DNA of 64,000 nt, taken from positions 1 through 64,000 of the forward strand of contig JACASW010000004.1 of the NCBI GenBank assembly GCA_013390785.1. The letters are read 5' to 3'. This DNA is from Marine Group I thaumarchaeote (lineage in GTDB: Archaea > Thermoproteota > Nitrososphaeria > Nitrososphaerales > Nitrosopumilaceae). Below, piece by piece: positions 63,696 to 64,000 of the stretch (positions within the stretch are counted from its first letter, which is position 1; each line of letters starts with the position of its first letter). A program made the translations under genes and the position numbers. The notes beneath the pieces are model-generated. The model saw only the letters and a program-made list of their open reading frames with translations. It did not search any database and had not been told where the DNA came from.

Positions 63696-64000
63696 ATGAA
63701 AGGCATACTTCCAAAGCCAACATTACTTGAACTCGATGAATATGATATTAATCAGCGAATCATTGAAATACTTACAACTACTTGCTCACATGCAGTATTG
63801 TTTTCGATTGTTAATGCTGCAAAGGATGCAATTGAAATATCTGACGAATTACAAATTTCGCTATCATCTACCTATAAAGCACTCACAAACCTTGAAAAAT
63901 TATCATTAGTAGAAATTCAAAGATTTGAGATGACTGATGCTGGAAAAAAAATTAAATTATATCGTAGTAGAATCAAAAAAGCAAATATTTCTATTAGTGA
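63696..64000 (+). CDS. Winged-helix transcriptional regulator, second of a tandem pair (3' truncated)
   Basis: The frame opens at ATG 63696, five bases after the previous stop, and runs to the end of the window without a stop. It gives the same layout as the upstream gene: LELDEYDINQRIIEILTTT, then ISDELQISLSSTYKALTNLE, then KLYRSRIKKANISIS. It is a paralogue of 63346-63690 by motif order. The end is outside the window. Confidence 0.8.
   Translation, partial: MKGILPKPTLLELDEYDINQRIIEILTTTCSHAVLFSIVNAAKDAIEISDELQISLSSTYKALTNLEKLSLVEIQRFEMTDAGKKIKLYRSRIKKANISIS

Noticed and set aside
63727-63909. 60-codon frame at the window end
   Set aside because: It is out of frame with the longer winged-helix gene 63696-64000, which has clear paralogy to its neighbour.

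Overview
The window is an AT-rich chromosomal segment of an archaeon, most likely a marine ammonia-oxidising thaumarchaeote (Nitrososphaerota, Nitrosopumilales-like). Supporting evidence: an archaeal TFB, a 20S proteasome alpha subunit, an archaeal r-protein operon with eukaryote-type members (S4e, archaeal L24 and S17), an ESCRT-III/CdvB-like protein, mevalonate-type HMG-CoA synthase, a type II GAPDH, a PurP-family protein, AspRS linked to GatCAB, and a secreted protein carrying two copies of the IPxWIKNNAGWW repeat typical of Thaumarchaeota. No rRNA, insertion sequence, CRISPR array or prophage is visible. Coding density is high and many genes overlap by 1-14 bases.

Layout. 0-3.5 kb: the end of an unknown gene, a decayed JAB/MPN gene, small unknowns and two peptide-type ABC permeases. 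3.8-9.1 kb: SNF2 helicase, birA, a secreted TPR-metzincin and TFB. 9.1-22.7 kb: small regulators, a PTPS/QueD-family enzyme, acetyl-CoA synthetase, ornithine cyclodeaminase-like protein, HD hydrolase, tRNA-Phe, tandem RAM-domain proteins, threonine dehydratase, purE and purK. 22.7-28.6 kb: sugar nucleotidyltransferase, an LLM/thiolase/DUF35 operon and an Hjc-like nuclease. 29-41 kb: threonine synthase, CNNM/CorC protein, GAPDH, DsbA-like protein, HMG-CoA synthase, the divergent biotin cluster bioDA/bioBF, and CdvB. 41-50.7 kb: proteasome alpha, SPOUT methyltransferase and the r-protein operon L3 to L6, ending in a terminator and tRNA-Asn. 50.7-64 kb: zinc-ribbon and histone-like basic proteins bounded by two related palindromes, PPOX, DUF371, purC, the aspS-gatC-gatA-gatB-ndh operon, and a PurP-family gene surrounded by three related winged-helix regulators.

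How the parts connect. BirA (5.5 kb) carries a DNA-binding domain, and a match to the BirA-type operator GTTAACC-N14-GGTTAAC lies between the divergent bioA and bioB genes, so biotin synthesis is probably feedback controlled. Biotin would serve the acyl-CoA carboxylase of the carbon fixation cycle expected in this group. purE, purK, purC and a PurP-family gene are four scattered purine genes. A non-discriminating AspRS with GatCAB makes Asn-tRNA, and tRNA-Asn is in the same window. The thiolase plus DUF35 pair and HMG-CoA synthase could feed isoprenoid lipid synthesis.

The most unusual property is the number of very short genes in gaps: at least seven Cys/His-rich microproteins of 38-52 residues that look like zinc binders, plus several single-pass membrane microproteins of 26-39 residues. 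These are read directly from the sequence and listed individually.
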